Below, one piece after another: positions 1 to 7,268 of a DNA stretch of 20,550 nucleotides (within the stretch, counting starts at the first letter, position 1; each line of letters starts with the position of its first letter). Location of the stretch: positions 1 through 20,550 of the forward strand of contig JAJAZK010000103.1 of the NCBI GenBank assembly GCA_026785765.1, read 5' to 3'. The stretch comes from Rhodoferax sp. (GTDB lineage Bacteria; Pseudomonadota; Gammaproteobacteria; Burkholderiales; Burkholderiaceae_C). A program made the translations under genes and the position numbers. The notes beneath the pieces were generated by a model that did not search any database, had not been told where the DNA came from, and saw nothing but the letters and a program-made list of their open reading frames with translations.

Positions 1-599
1 CTCCAGGAGTTCGGCAATACGGTGCGGAACATGTTGTAGGCAGACGATCCGCCCAAGGCCTCGACGGCGGTCACAAAGTCGCGCTTGCGCAGCGACAAAA
101 CCTGCGCGCGGGTGATGCGCGCAAAGCTCGGAATGCCGGTGATGCCAACTGCCACCAGGGCCGCCATCTGGCTGCGGCCCAGCACCGCGATCATGGCCAT
201 GGCAAACAGGATTCCGGGCAGCGACAGCAACACGTCCACAAACCGCATCAGCAGCGCGTCGCGCCAGCCGCCGAAGAAACCGGCGACCAGGCCAATCGGC
301 ACGCCGATCAGTGCGGCGATCGTCACCGCACCGGCCGCCGTCAGCAGCGAGGTGCGGGCGCCAAACACTACCCTAGCCAGAATGTCGCGCCCGAGTTCGT
401 CGGTGCCGAACCAGTGCACCTTGCCCGGCGCCTGCAGCATCTTGGTGTAGTCCTGCGCCAGCGGATCGAACGGCAGAATCCAGCGCGCCAGCAGCGCGGT
501 GAGCAGCAATGTCACCAGGAACAGGACACTCAGCAACGCGCCCTTGTGCGCCAGCACACGGCGCAGCGTGCCAAACAGGCGTTGGGCGGCTGGGCTCAC
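1..599 (-). CDS. DppC-type ABC transporter permease, 3' end outside window
   Basis: Inner-membrane permease subunit of a dipeptide/oligopeptide-type ABC importer; only the first 199 codons are present and the frame runs open off the left edge. The translation begins (GTG)SPAAQRLFGTLRRVL, followed by a first membrane segment (about residues 20-40). It then has the DppC hallmark HWFGTDELGRDIL (about 62-74), several hydrophobic spans, and the start of the EAA loop that contacts the ATPase (DFVTAVEALGG, about 178-188). The GTG at 599-597 is chosen because an in-frame stop lies upstream and a GGCGAGG stretch precedes it. It follows the fused ATPase gene, from which it is separated by two 63-bp repeat units. 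An ATG start would be restored if those repeats were removed (see repeat entries). The family call is firm; the substrate is unknown. Confidence 0.9.
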   Translation of the reverse strand, partial: MSPAAQRLFGTLRRVLAHKGALLSVLFLVTLLLTALLARWILPFDPLAQDYTKMLQAPGKVHWFGTDELGRDILARVVFGARTSLLTAAGAVTIAALIGVPIGLVAGFFGGWRDALLMRFVDVLLSLPGILFAMAMIAVLGRSQMAALVAVGITGIPSFARITRAQVLSLRKRDFVTAVEALGGSSAYNMFRTVLPNSW

Positions 600-660
600 T
601 GGAACACCTCGCCCGCCGGCTGCGGTGATGAGCGCCTTGGGAGCGGCCCGGCGGCGCTCA
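599..660 (-). repeat. 63-bp dispersed repeat, copy 1 (tandem unit 2)
   Basis: Read on the minus strand, the unit starts TGAGCGCC and ends GGTGTTCCAG, immediately followed by TGAGC of the permease start region. It contains an inverted repeat TGAGCGCC/GGCGCTCA (plus-strand 629-636 with 653-660, 16-nt loop) and shares the core GCCTTGGGAGCGGCCCGG with the copies at 661-723 and 5885-5947. It lies between the fused ATPase gene and the permease gene. It supplies the purine-rich GGCGAGG in front of the permease GTG. I do not know a name for this element. Confidence 0.85.
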
Positions 661-723
661 ATGGAGCACCTTCGCCTGCCGGCTGCGGTGGCGAGCGCCT
701 TGGGAGCGGCCCGGCGGCGCTCA
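661..723 (-). repeat. 63-bp dispersed repeat, copy 2 (tandem unit 1)
   Basis: Tandem neighbour of the unit at 599-660, nearly identical over its length. Its first three minus-strand bases (723-721) are the TGA stop codon of the fused ATPase gene, so the repeat begins exactly at the stop. The hairpin arms are GAGCGCC (693-699) and GGCGCTC (716-722), with a 16-nt loop. There is no U-tract after it, so it is not a classical intrinsic terminator. Confidence 0.85.
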
Positions 724-2742
724 TGTCAACGGCCCCGCATGGTGGCAGGCAACGTGGCTGGGCAGGCCGGGATAGGCCAGGTAGGCCGGTGCCTCGCGCT
801 TGCACAGGTCGGTCGCCTTGAAGCAGCGCGGGTGAAAGTGGCAGCCGCTGGGCGGCGCTGCCGGGTTCGGTATGTCGCCTTCAAGCAGTATGCGTTTGCG
901 GGTCAACCGCGCGCGCGGGTCAGGCACTGGCACCGCCGACATCAGCGACTGGGTGTACGGATGGGTCGGTGTCTCGTAGAGGGTGGCCTTGGCACTTTCT
1001 TCGACGATACGGCCCAGGTACATCACCGCCACCCGGTCCGAGATATGCCGCACCACAGACAGGTCATGCGCGATGAACAGGTAGGCCAGGGACAGTTCCC
1101 GCTGCAGGTCCTGCAGCAGGTTGATCACTTGCGCCTGGATCGACACATCCAGCGCTGCCACCGGCTCGTCCAGTATCAGCAGCCGCGGCTTGAGCGCCAG
1201 TGCGCGCGCAATGCCGATGCGCTGGCGTTGCCCGCCGGAGAACTCCTGCGGGTAACGGTTGACCATGGTGGGCGACAGGCCGACCAGCTCAAACAATTCG
1301 GATACCCAGCGCGCGCCCCCCATCTCGTCGTACAGCCCATGGATGCGCAGCGGCTCGGCCACAATGTCGCCCACGCTGAGGATAGGGTTGAGCGAAGAGT
1401 ACGGATCCTGGAAGATGTATTGCAGGTTGCGGCGCACCTTGCGCATGGCAGCGCGCGGCAGCGCGGTGATGTCCTGGCCATCGAACAACACGCTGCCGCC
1501 GGTCTTGTCGACCAGGCCCATGATGGCGCGCCCGGCGGTGGTCTTGCCGCAGCCGGACTCGCCGACCAGGCCAACGGTTTCGCCGGCGTGGATGCGCAGG
1601 CTGACACCGTCGACGGCACGCACCCAGCCGGTGCGTCGGAGCAACAGTCCGGATTTGATAGGGTAGTAGACCTGCAAGCCCGACACTTCGAGCAGCGGCG
1701 CTGGCGCAACGCCCGACCCAGGCGCAACGGCGCGTGGTTCGGCCATGTCCTTGGGCGCGCTGTCGGCGAGCAATTGCGCCACCTCGTCCGGAAAATGGCA
1801 TGCGCTCGAATGCCCGGCGCCGACCAGCTGCAACGCCGGGTCCTGCGCTGCGCACACGGCGCGTTCACGGCCGATGGCGCAGCGCGGATGGAAGCTGCAG
1901 CCCGCGGGCAGTTGTGCTGGCGTGGGCGGCTGGCCAATAATGGGAATAAGCCGCGAGTCCACCGTATCGATGCGCGGAATACTGCGCAGCAGCCCCACCG
2001 TGTAGGGGTGGCGCGGCCGCTCGAAAATGTCCTCGACCAGGCCGGACTCCACAATGCGCCCGCCGTACATGACGGCGACCTTGTGCGCCACTTCCGCCAC
2101 CACCCCCAGGTCGTGCGTGATCAGGATGACGGCGGCGCCGGTATCGGCCTGGCGCCGGGCCAGCACCGCAAGCACCTGTGCCTGCACCGTCACGTCCAGC
2201 GCGGTGGTCGGCTCATCGGCAATGATGAGTCGCGGCCGCCCCGACATGGCCATGGCGATCACGGCGCGTTGCCGCATGCCGCCGGAGAACTGGTGCGGAT
2301 ACTGGTTCACCCGGCCCTGCGGGTCTGGAATATCGACCTCGCGCAACAGCTCGATGGCGCGTTGCGCCGCCTTGCCGGGTTCGACCTGGCCGTGCGCCAC
2401 CTGCCCCTCGATCACCTGGCGACCGATAGGGAACACGGGGTTGAGCGTGGTCGTCGGGTCCTGGAAAACCATGCCGACGTCGCGACCGCGCATCTGGCGC
2501 AGGGCTTCTGCGTCCAGCGTGGTGACTTCCACACCGTCGAGCTGTATCGAACCCTGCACCCGGGCCGTGGCCGGTAGCAAGCCACTGATCGCCAGCGCAG
2601 TGACGCTCTTTCCAGAGCCGGATTCGCCAACGATGCCCAGCACCTGGTTGGCATCGACGTCGAAATCGACGCCGCGCACCGCCGGCACCGTGCGGCCGGA
2701 ACCGGTAAAGCTGATCGTCAGGCCACGGACACGCAGCGTCAA
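721..2742 (-). CDS. Fused DppD-DppF ABC transporter ATPase (two nucleotide-binding domains)
   Basis: Cytoplasmic ATPase that powers a peptide-type importer, with both halves in one 673-aa chain. The first domain has Walker A GESGSGKS (39-46), Q-loop QDPTTTL (94-100), signature SGGMRQR (153-159), Walker B LIIADEP (172-178) and switch His210. It then has an oligopeptide-transporter tail CSFHPRC (282-288). The second domain has GESGCGKT (394-401), QDPYSSLNP (445-453), SGGQRQR (502-508), LLILDEP (521-527), His559 and the tail CHFHPRC (634-640). Both ATP sites look intact. The start is TTG at 2742, overlapping the SBP stop in a TTGA tetramer, which implies translational coupling. The stop TGA coincides with the start of a 63-bp repeat. 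GsiA-like fusions of this kind are known, but the substrate cannot be inferred. Confidence 0.93.
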   Translation of the reverse strand: MTLRVRGLTISFTGSGRTVPAVRGVDFDVDANQVLGIVGESGSGKSVTALAISGLLPATARVQGSIQLDGVEVTTLDAEALRQMRGRDVGMVFQDPTTTLNPVFPIGRQVIEGQVAHGQVEPGKAAQRAIELLREVDIPDPQGRVNQYPHQFSGGMRQRAVIAMAMSGRPRLIIADEPTTALDVTVQAQVLAVLARRQADTGAAVILITHDLGVVAEVAHKVAVMYGGRIVESGLVEDIFERPRHPYTVGLLRSIPRIDTVDSRLIPIIGQPPTPAQLPAGCSFHPRCAIGRERAVCAAQDPALQLVGAGHSSACHFPDEVAQLLADSAPKDMAEPRAVAPGSGVAPAPLLEVSGLQVYYPIKSGLLLRRTGWVRAVDGVSLRIHAGETVGLVGESGCGKTTAGRAIMGLVDKTGGSVLFDGQDITALPRAAMRKVRRNLQYIFQDPYSSLNPILSVGDIVAEPLRIHGLYDEMGGARWVSELFELVGLSPTMVNRYPQEFSGGQRQRIGIARALALKPRLLILDEPVAALDVSIQAQVINLLQDLQRELSLAYLFIAHDLSVVRHISDRVAVMYLGRIVEESAKATLYETPTHPYTQSLMSAVPVPDPRARLTRKRILLEGDIPNPAAPPSGCHFHPRCFKATDLCKREAPAYLAYPGLPSHVACHHAGPLT

Positions 2743-4280
2743 CGGAACCCGATCGTGCGGAACACCGGCATGTTGTCGATCTCACGCACGATACCGCCAA
2801 CGTTCTTGGCAGCCACGATCAGGCCGATGTCGTAGGTGTTGGTGGGAATCGCAAAGGCCGACTCGACCAGCACCTTGTTGAGGTTGTCGTAGGCCGCCTT
2901 CACTTCTGCACCGGTGCCAAAGGTCCGGTTGACACGGTCAATTGCCGCCACATAGGCCGGATGCGGATGCGGGTCACCCAGCACCGGGTTCTTCACCGTG
3001 CGGTAGATGCTGTTGGTTGCCACGCGGGTCGGGAACTTCTGGATATTGCCAATGCCCCCGAACAGGCCGGAGAACTTGCCGGCCAGCAAGGCCGTGGTGA
3101 ACTCGGGCGTGCCCATCACCTCCAGTTCGACCGTCATGCCGACCCTGCCCAGGGTGCTCTGCAGTACCTGGCTGATCGCCACGCCAGCCTGGTCCCCTCC
3201 GTTGACCAGGATTTTCCAGGCATTCATTTCGGCCTGTGGCAGACCCGACTCGCGCAGCAGCGCGCGCGCCTTGTCGAGGTCGAACGCGTACCGGATGTCA
3301 TACGAAATGTCTGCCGCCGGGCTGGCCGGCACCCAGGGCAGCGCTGTCACCTGGCCCAGGCCGGCATATCCCACTTGCAGGATTGCGTTGCGGTCCATCA
3401 GGTGGTTGAAGGCCTGGCGGAATTTCTCGTTGCGAAACGGTCCTTGCGTGGTATTGATGCGAAACACCTGGACCAACGGGCCTGGCCCCTGGACCAATTG
3501 GTAACCGGCAGCGCGCAGGCGCAAGGCAGAGCGCGAGTCCCCGCCATAGATCATGTCCACCGCACCGGACTCCAGGGCCGCGCTGGCCGAGTCGTTGTCG
3601 CTGAAGAACGTCAGCACGACCTCGCTCACAATAGGCTTCTCCGCCCGCCAGTACTTCGGGTTGGCCGTCATGCGCACACGCTGGCCCAGCACACGCTCGG
3701 CCAGTACGAACGGCCCGGTACCGGCCGGTTTGGTCTCAACCGTCTCGATGCCGGCCGGGTCGATCGGCGAAATGAACTGCAGCAAGTCGGTAATCTGCTT
3801 GTCTGGCATCGGGCTGCTGAAGTTCAGACGGATCGTGAACGGATCCACCACCGTCCAATCCTTGACCGTAGCCATGGTCGCAAACAGGTTCTTGCCCAGC
3901 TTGGGGTCGGCCGCCTTCTTCAAGGTGGCAGCCACGGCGTCTGCATTCATGGGCGCGCCGCTGTGGAACGTGACGTCGCGGCGCAAGGTGAGCGTGACCG
4001 AGTTGTTGCCGGCGCCCACGGTCCAGGCCGAGGCAAGACTCGGCACGGCCTGCCCTTCCGGGGTGTATTCGATGAGGCTGTCGTACAGGCTCTTGATGAG
4101 CGGGAAGTTCTGCGAGCTGAACTGCGCCGGGTCGAAGTTGACCATGTCGGCCAGGATGGCTACGCGCAGCCGCCCGCCCTTGAGCGCCTGTGCGTGTGCG
4201 GCCAGCGGGGACAGCAGCGCGGTAGCGCCCACTGCCATGGATGCGCCCAATACGGTACGGCGGCGAAGCGTGCTGTTCAT
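2739..4280 (-). CDS. Periplasmic peptide-type solute-binding protein (SBP family 5), cassette 1
   Basis: Substrate-binding protein of a Dpp/Opp-type importer, 513 aa. The N-terminus LRRRTVLGAS followed by a hydrophobic stretch and AHA|Q (cleavage near residue 30) is a signal peptide with a plausible twin-arginine motif. Family-5 hallmarks follow: a GGRLRVAI start to the mature protein, LYDSLIEY, VTLTLRRDVTFHSGAPMNADAV, and TGPFVLAERVLGQRVRMTANPKYW. The ATG at 4280 has AAGGAAT upstream. It lies 40 nt after M81 copy 1 and overlaps the fused ATPase gene by 4 nt, so it is part of the same transcription unit. A role in binding peptides or peptide-like amides is inferred from family and the adjacent peptidase gene. 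Confidence 0.93.
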   Translation of the reverse strand: MNSTLRRRTVLGASMAVGATALLSPLAAHAQALKGGRLRVAILADMVNFDPAQFSSQNFPLIKSLYDSLIEYTPEGQAVPSLASAWTVGAGNNSVTLTLRRDVTFHSGAPMNADAVAATLKKAADPKLGKNLFATMATVKDWTVVDPFTIRLNFSSPMPDKQITDLLQFISPIDPAGIETVETKPAGTGPFVLAERVLGQRVRMTANPKYWRAEKPIVSEVVLTFFSDNDSASAALESGAVDMIYGGDSRSALRLRAAGYQLVQGPGPLVQVFRINTTQGPFRNEKFRQAFNHLMDRNAILQVGYAGLGQVTALPWVPASPAADISYDIRYAFDLDKARALLRESGLPQAEMNAWKILVNGGDQAGVAISQVLQSTLGRVGMTVELEVMGTPEFTTALLAGKFSGLFGGIGNIQKFPTRVATNSIYRTVKNPVLGDPHPHPAYVAAIDRVNRTFGTGAEVKAAYDNLNKVLVESAFAIPTNTYDIGLIVAAKNVGGIVREIDNMPVFRTIGFR

Positions 4281-4320
4281 GGTCCGGATTCCTTTCAGAG
4301 TTTAAAACTTTACAGGGGCA

Positions 4321-5808
4321 TCATTGCGCCACTGCACGCCAGTCGTCAATAGGGTCTAACGGGTAGACCGGCCGCGGAATGCGCCTCCACGGCAGGCCAA
4401 ACACGTCCGATTGGCCGGGCCCGGTGGTATCGCAGCGGATGACTTGTGAGGTGATGGAGGCGAAGTACTGGAAGTTCGACGCGGTCTTGAGCACCGCCAT
4501 CTTGTACTGTTTCGGGTCGATGCCCATGAACTCGTAGACGTCGGGCAAGTTGCCAGCAACTCCGCGCAGTTCGCTCACCAGCATGGTGACCGGACCAACC
4601 TGGAACACCACAGTGCAACCCATGTCGATCTCGTTCTGGTAGTAGTTGCGCAGCGGCACCATGCCCCGGTGGATGCGCCCGACCGTGCCGGTGACCATCA
4701 GCGGCTTGAAGAACTTCGTGGCCGTATGGCCGCCCACCGGCAGCGTCACCGTGGCGCCCTCACCGGCCGCTACCAGCGCAGCCACGGTTTGCGCTTCGAT
4801 CAACGGCATCAGCACCGGGCTGCGGATGCCCAGGCGCAGGATCGCCTCCAGAATCAGGTTGCTGTCGCCCGCAGAGCCGCCAAACACCGTGTCGCCGGTG
4901 TCGCTGAGCACGACCACACCGTGGGCGGCCTGTTCGCCCAAACGCAGCGCATCGTCGACCGAAACCGCGTCTTTCTTCTGGAAGTCGGCGCGCATCGACC
5001 ATGCCAGGTCGGCCAACTCATCAGCCAGCGTTTCTGCAAGTTGCGGTTCGTTATCGGTCACCACCACCGTGGACCATCCGGCCTCGGCCACATCCAGCCA
5101 GGGTTGCATGGGATAGTTGGAGCACTGCAACACGCGCGGATCGGCTTCGAGTGCGCGGGCGCGGTCGAACCAGACTTTCATCGGCCCCTGGGCTGTGAGG
5201 AACTGCTCCTGGTGTGACAACAGCGGCAGTTTGCGCCAGGCCATGACCGGGCGCACACCCTCGTACAGGATCTTGAGCAGCAATTCGGCCTCAATCCTTC
5301 CGGTGTCGTAGGGGTCATGCGGTTGCGTGCGGTGGCCGACGATGGCGGTGCAGAGCGCCACCATCTTGCGGGTGACGTTGCCGTGGTGGTCGAGGCCCAG
5401 GACGATCGGCACATCCGGCCCCAGCACATCCCGGCAAGCTTGCAGTTGCGCGCCTTCTACATCGTCAATCCCGTCGGCTGCGCAGGCTCCGTGCAGTTGC
5501 AGCGCCAGGGCGTCAACGCGCCCCGCCGCCGCCAGCCCCTGGCGGATTTTGCGATCAAAGAAGTCATAGGATTCGCGGTCGATGCGCCCGCCAGCGACCG
5601 CCCAGCCACGGACTATCGGAACGGTCTCGATTGCCAGGCCGGAACGCGCAATGGCGTCGAGGTAACCGCCAATTTCGCCCACGCCCTTGAAGGTGTCGAT
5701 GATCGCCTGCCCCTCTACGATACCGAAGGATTGGTAATCACGCAGCGTGGTGGGCAGAGGGTTGAAGTCGTTCGTCTCCTGCCCGATATGAATCAGTGCG
5801 ATGCGCAT
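4321..5808 (-). CDS. Peptidase M81 (MlrC family) metallohydrolase, copy 1
   Basis: Zinc-dependent hydrolase of the family founded by microcystinase MlrC, which cleaves the linear tetrapeptide left from microcystin. Here it is 495 aa, a usual full length. Visible family features are the N-terminal GQETNDF (9-15), LQLHGAC (103-109), the metal-site motif LDHHGN (139-144), SDTGDTVFGGSAGDS (302-316) in the C-terminal domain, and a complete tail with Lys441 and IPRPVYPLD. The ATG at 5808 is chosen because MRIALIHIGQETN aligns with copy 2 (MIRIATAGFMHESN). The open frame continues far upstream but without family similarity and through a repeat and a palindrome. No Shine-Dalgarno is visible, and a -10-like TATGAT (5821-5816) sits right before the start, so a leaderless mRNA is possible. 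It heads the unit M81-SBP-ATPase-permease. Confidence 0.92.
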   Translation of the reverse strand: MRIALIHIGQETNDFNPLPTTLRDYQSFGIVEGQAIIDTFKGVGEIGGYLDAIARSGLAIETVPIVRGWAVAGGRIDRESYDFFDRKIRQGLAAAGRVDALALQLHGACAADGIDDVEGAQLQACRDVLGPDVPIVLGLDHHGNVTRKMVALCTAIVGHRTQPHDPYDTGRIEAELLLKILYEGVRPVMAWRKLPLLSHQEQFLTAQGPMKVWFDRARALEADPRVLQCSNYPMQPWLDVAEAGWSTVVVTDNEPQLAETLADELADLAWSMRADFQKKDAVSVDDALRLGEQAAHGVVVLSDTGDTVFGGSAGDSNLILEAILRLGIRSPVLMPLIEAQTVAALVAAGEGATVTLPVGGHTATKFFKPLMVTGTVGRIHRGMVPLRNYYQNEIDMGCTVVFQVGPVTMLVSELRGVAGNLPDVYEFMGIDPKQYKMAVLKTASNFQYFASITSQVIRCDTTGPGQSDVFGLPWRRIPRPVYPLDPIDDWRAVAQ

Positions 5809-5815
5809 ACGACGC

Positions 5816-5821
5816 ATCATA
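5816..5821 (-). promoter_or_regulatory. Candidate -10 box (TATGAT) of the M81 copy 1 unit
   Basis: Minus-strand TATGAT ends 7 nt before the ATG at 5808. It lies 40 bp downstream of the centre of the 5853-5869 palindrome, the same spacing as at the second SBP gene. There is no good -35 at 16-18 bp (TTGCCA occurs at 19 bp), which would suit an activator-dependent promoter. Prediction only. Confidence 0.35.
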
Positions 5822-5852
5822 GTCACGGAGCCAGGGCGCATGGCAACCGCAT

Positions 5853-5869
5853 GTTTCGTCGAGCGAAAC
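5853..5869. promoter_or_regulatory. Candidate operator 1, GTTTCGTCGAGCGAAAC palindrome
   Basis: 17-bp inverted repeat with 6-bp perfect arms GTTTCG/CGAAAC, centred 53 bp upstream of the M81 copy 1 start codon. Sites of the same length and half-site occur at 8924-8940 and 16460-16476, each upstream of a peptidase or transporter unit in this window. The binding protein is unknown; the IclR regulator at 8113-8883 is the local candidate. Confidence 0.6.
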
Positions 5870-5884
5870 AATCGGCCAGGCTCA

Positions 5885-5947
5885 GTGGAGTACCTTCGCC
5901 TGGCGGCTGCGGCAGTGAACGCCTTGGGAGCGGCCCGGCCGCGTTCA
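5885..5947 (-). repeat. 63-bp dispersed repeat, copy 3 (single unit)
   Basis: Same element as at 599-723. On the minus strand it begins with TGA, the stop codon of the aminotransferase gene, and ends GTACTCCAC followed by another TGAGC. The hairpin arms are TGAACGC (plus 5916-5922) and GCGTTCA (5941-5947). Relative to the other copies one G:C pair is replaced by A:T on both sides (5919 with 5944), a compensatory change that supports a paired structure. It separates the aminotransferase from the operator and promoter of M81 copy 1. Confidence 0.85.
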
Positions 5948-7261
5948 TGCGCCACCCTGCTGAAAACGCTGCACGTCACGCAGAGCGTGCTGCGCGGCCT
6001 CAAGCGCGAAATCGATGTCGGCCAGGGTATGCACCGCAGAGAATCCATGGTGCGCCGACGGCTGAAAAAACACGCCATGCGCGAAGCAGCTGCGGATGAA
6101 AACCTCCTCTGCGGCAAGGTCGCGGCAGGCGGCTTCGCGGTAGTTCGTCACCGGGTCACGTAAGCCGAAGTACAGGCCGAAACGCGGCCCCAGATGCTGG
6201 ACCCGGACCACGGCACCGCACGCGGCGGCGCGCTGTGTCACCCCGCTGCAGAAATGGTCCGCAAGGTCGGCCATGCGTGCATGCAGACCCGCTGCCGCAT
6301 ATTCGTCTAGCGCGGCCAGGGCCGCCATCACGCCAGTGAGATGTGCCAGGTAGGTGCCACTCATCTGGCTCATTCCCAGCGGCTTGAGGTGTCGCATCAC
6401 CGAGCGCCGGCCAGACAGTGCGCTGATCGGCATGCCAGCGCCCAGGGCCTTGCCGAGCACACACAGGTCAGGCGTCACGCCCAGGTAGTGCTGCGCGCCG
6501 CCGGGGGCGATGCGAAACGCAGTGAGGACTTCGTCAAAGAAAAGCAGCGCCCCATACGCATCACACAGCTCGCGGCATAACTCGGCGAAGCCGGGAGCTG
6601 GCTCGATGCAACCCTGGTCGTAGTTCACCGGCTCCATGAGCAGTGCAGCGACTTCAGCACCGTGGGTGGCAAAAGCATCCCGCAACGCCTGCGGGTCGTT
6701 GAATGGCACGACGATCACGTCGGCCGCGTTCTGCTGTGGCATGCCGCCAGACTCTGGATAGGGAAGCGGATGATCCGCCGGGCCCGCCAGGAGTGGCGGC
6801 GGCATCACGCTGTAGTTGAGCGCGTCGGCATAACCGTGGAAGTGCCCCTCGAACTTGATGAAGCGATGCCGCCCGGTCGCGGTCCGCGCCAATCGCAATC
6901 CGTGCATCACGGTCTCTGTGCCCGATCCGGCAAAGCGGCTCATCTCCGCGCAGGGCACCATGGCGCGCAGGCGCTCGGCCAGGCGGGTCTGGTACTCGGT
7001 CTCGCAGGCGCACAACACACCCATCTCCAGGGCCGACTGAACGGCGGCCTTGATACGCGGGTGGTTGTGCCCGAGCAGTGACGCACCATGCGAGGTGCAC
7101 ATGTCCAGGAATCGCCGACCGTCGAGGTCGTACAACCAGGCACCGTCGCCGCGCGAAACGAAGAACGGCCGGCCGATGGCTGTATTGGCGCGCGCCGACG
7201 CGCTCACACCTCCCGGCAGCACCTCAGTTGCGGAAGCCAGGAGCTGGGCGGCACGGTCCAT
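5945..7261 (-). CDS. Class-III PLP aminotransferase, glutamate-1-semialdehyde-aminomutase-like
   Basis: PLP-dependent enzyme of fold type I, aminotransferase class III, 438 aa and full length. It shows FFVSRGDGAWLYDLDGRRFLDM (33-54), GHNHP (64-68), the phosphate-binding AGSGTE (111-116), the cofactor-binding Asp in LFFDEVLTAFR (Asp243) and the Schiff-base lysine in LGKALGAGMP (Lys271). Biosynthetic HemL is the closest well-known relative. The catabolic setting and 7-nt spacing to an RraA-type gene argue for transamination or amino-shift on a degradation intermediate instead. The ATG at 7261 lies right after the RraA stop; its ribosome site is weak, so translational coupling is likely. The stop codon is the first triplet of a 63-bp repeat. 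Confidence 0.9.
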   Translation of the reverse strand: MDRAAQLLASATEVLPGGVSASARANTAIGRPFFVSRGDGAWLYDLDGRRFLDMCTSHGASLLGHNHPRIKAAVQSALEMGVLCACETEYQTRLAERLRAMVPCAEMSRFAGSGTETVMHGLRLARTATGRHRFIKFEGHFHGYADALNYSVMPPPLLAGPADHPLPYPESGGMPQQNAADVIVVPFNDPQALRDAFATHGAEVAALLMEPVNYDQGCIEPAPGFAELCRELCDAYGALLFFDEVLTAFRIAPGGAQHYLGVTPDLCVLGKALGAGMPISALSGRRSVMRHLKPLGMSQMSGTYLAHLTGVMAALAALDEYAAAGLHARMADLADHFCSGVTQRAAACGAVVRVQHLGPRFGLYFGLRDPVTNYREAACRDLAAEEVFIRSCFAHGVFFQPSAHHGFSAVHTLADIDFALEAAQHALRDVQRFQQGGA

Positions 7262-7268
7262 GGCGCCG

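Noticed and set aside
499..2577. Long plus-strand open frame opposite the fused ATPase gene
   Set aside because: Composition is an Arg/His/Gln-rich antisense translation of a high-GC gene; the minus strand encodes an unmistakable two-domain ABC ATPase.
4299..4309. AGTTT-A-AAACT inverted repeat before the cassette 1 SBP gene
   Set aside because: Short, AT-only core and within a 40-nt intra-operon gap; could easily be chance.
2961..4352. Long plus-strand open frame opposite the cassette 1 SBP gene
   Set aside because: Shadow of the minus-strand SBP gene, with no family features.
5809..6117. N-terminal extension of M81 copy 1 by about 100 residues
   Set aside because: It would read through the 63-bp repeat and the end of the aminotransferase gene, and it has no resemblance to the M81 N-terminus; copy 2 supports the start at 5808.
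5945..7261. Calling the aminotransferase HemL (tetrapyrrole synthesis)
   Set aside because: GHNHP and neighbouring regions differ from HemL, and the gene sits in a catabolic operon; only the broader class is supported.
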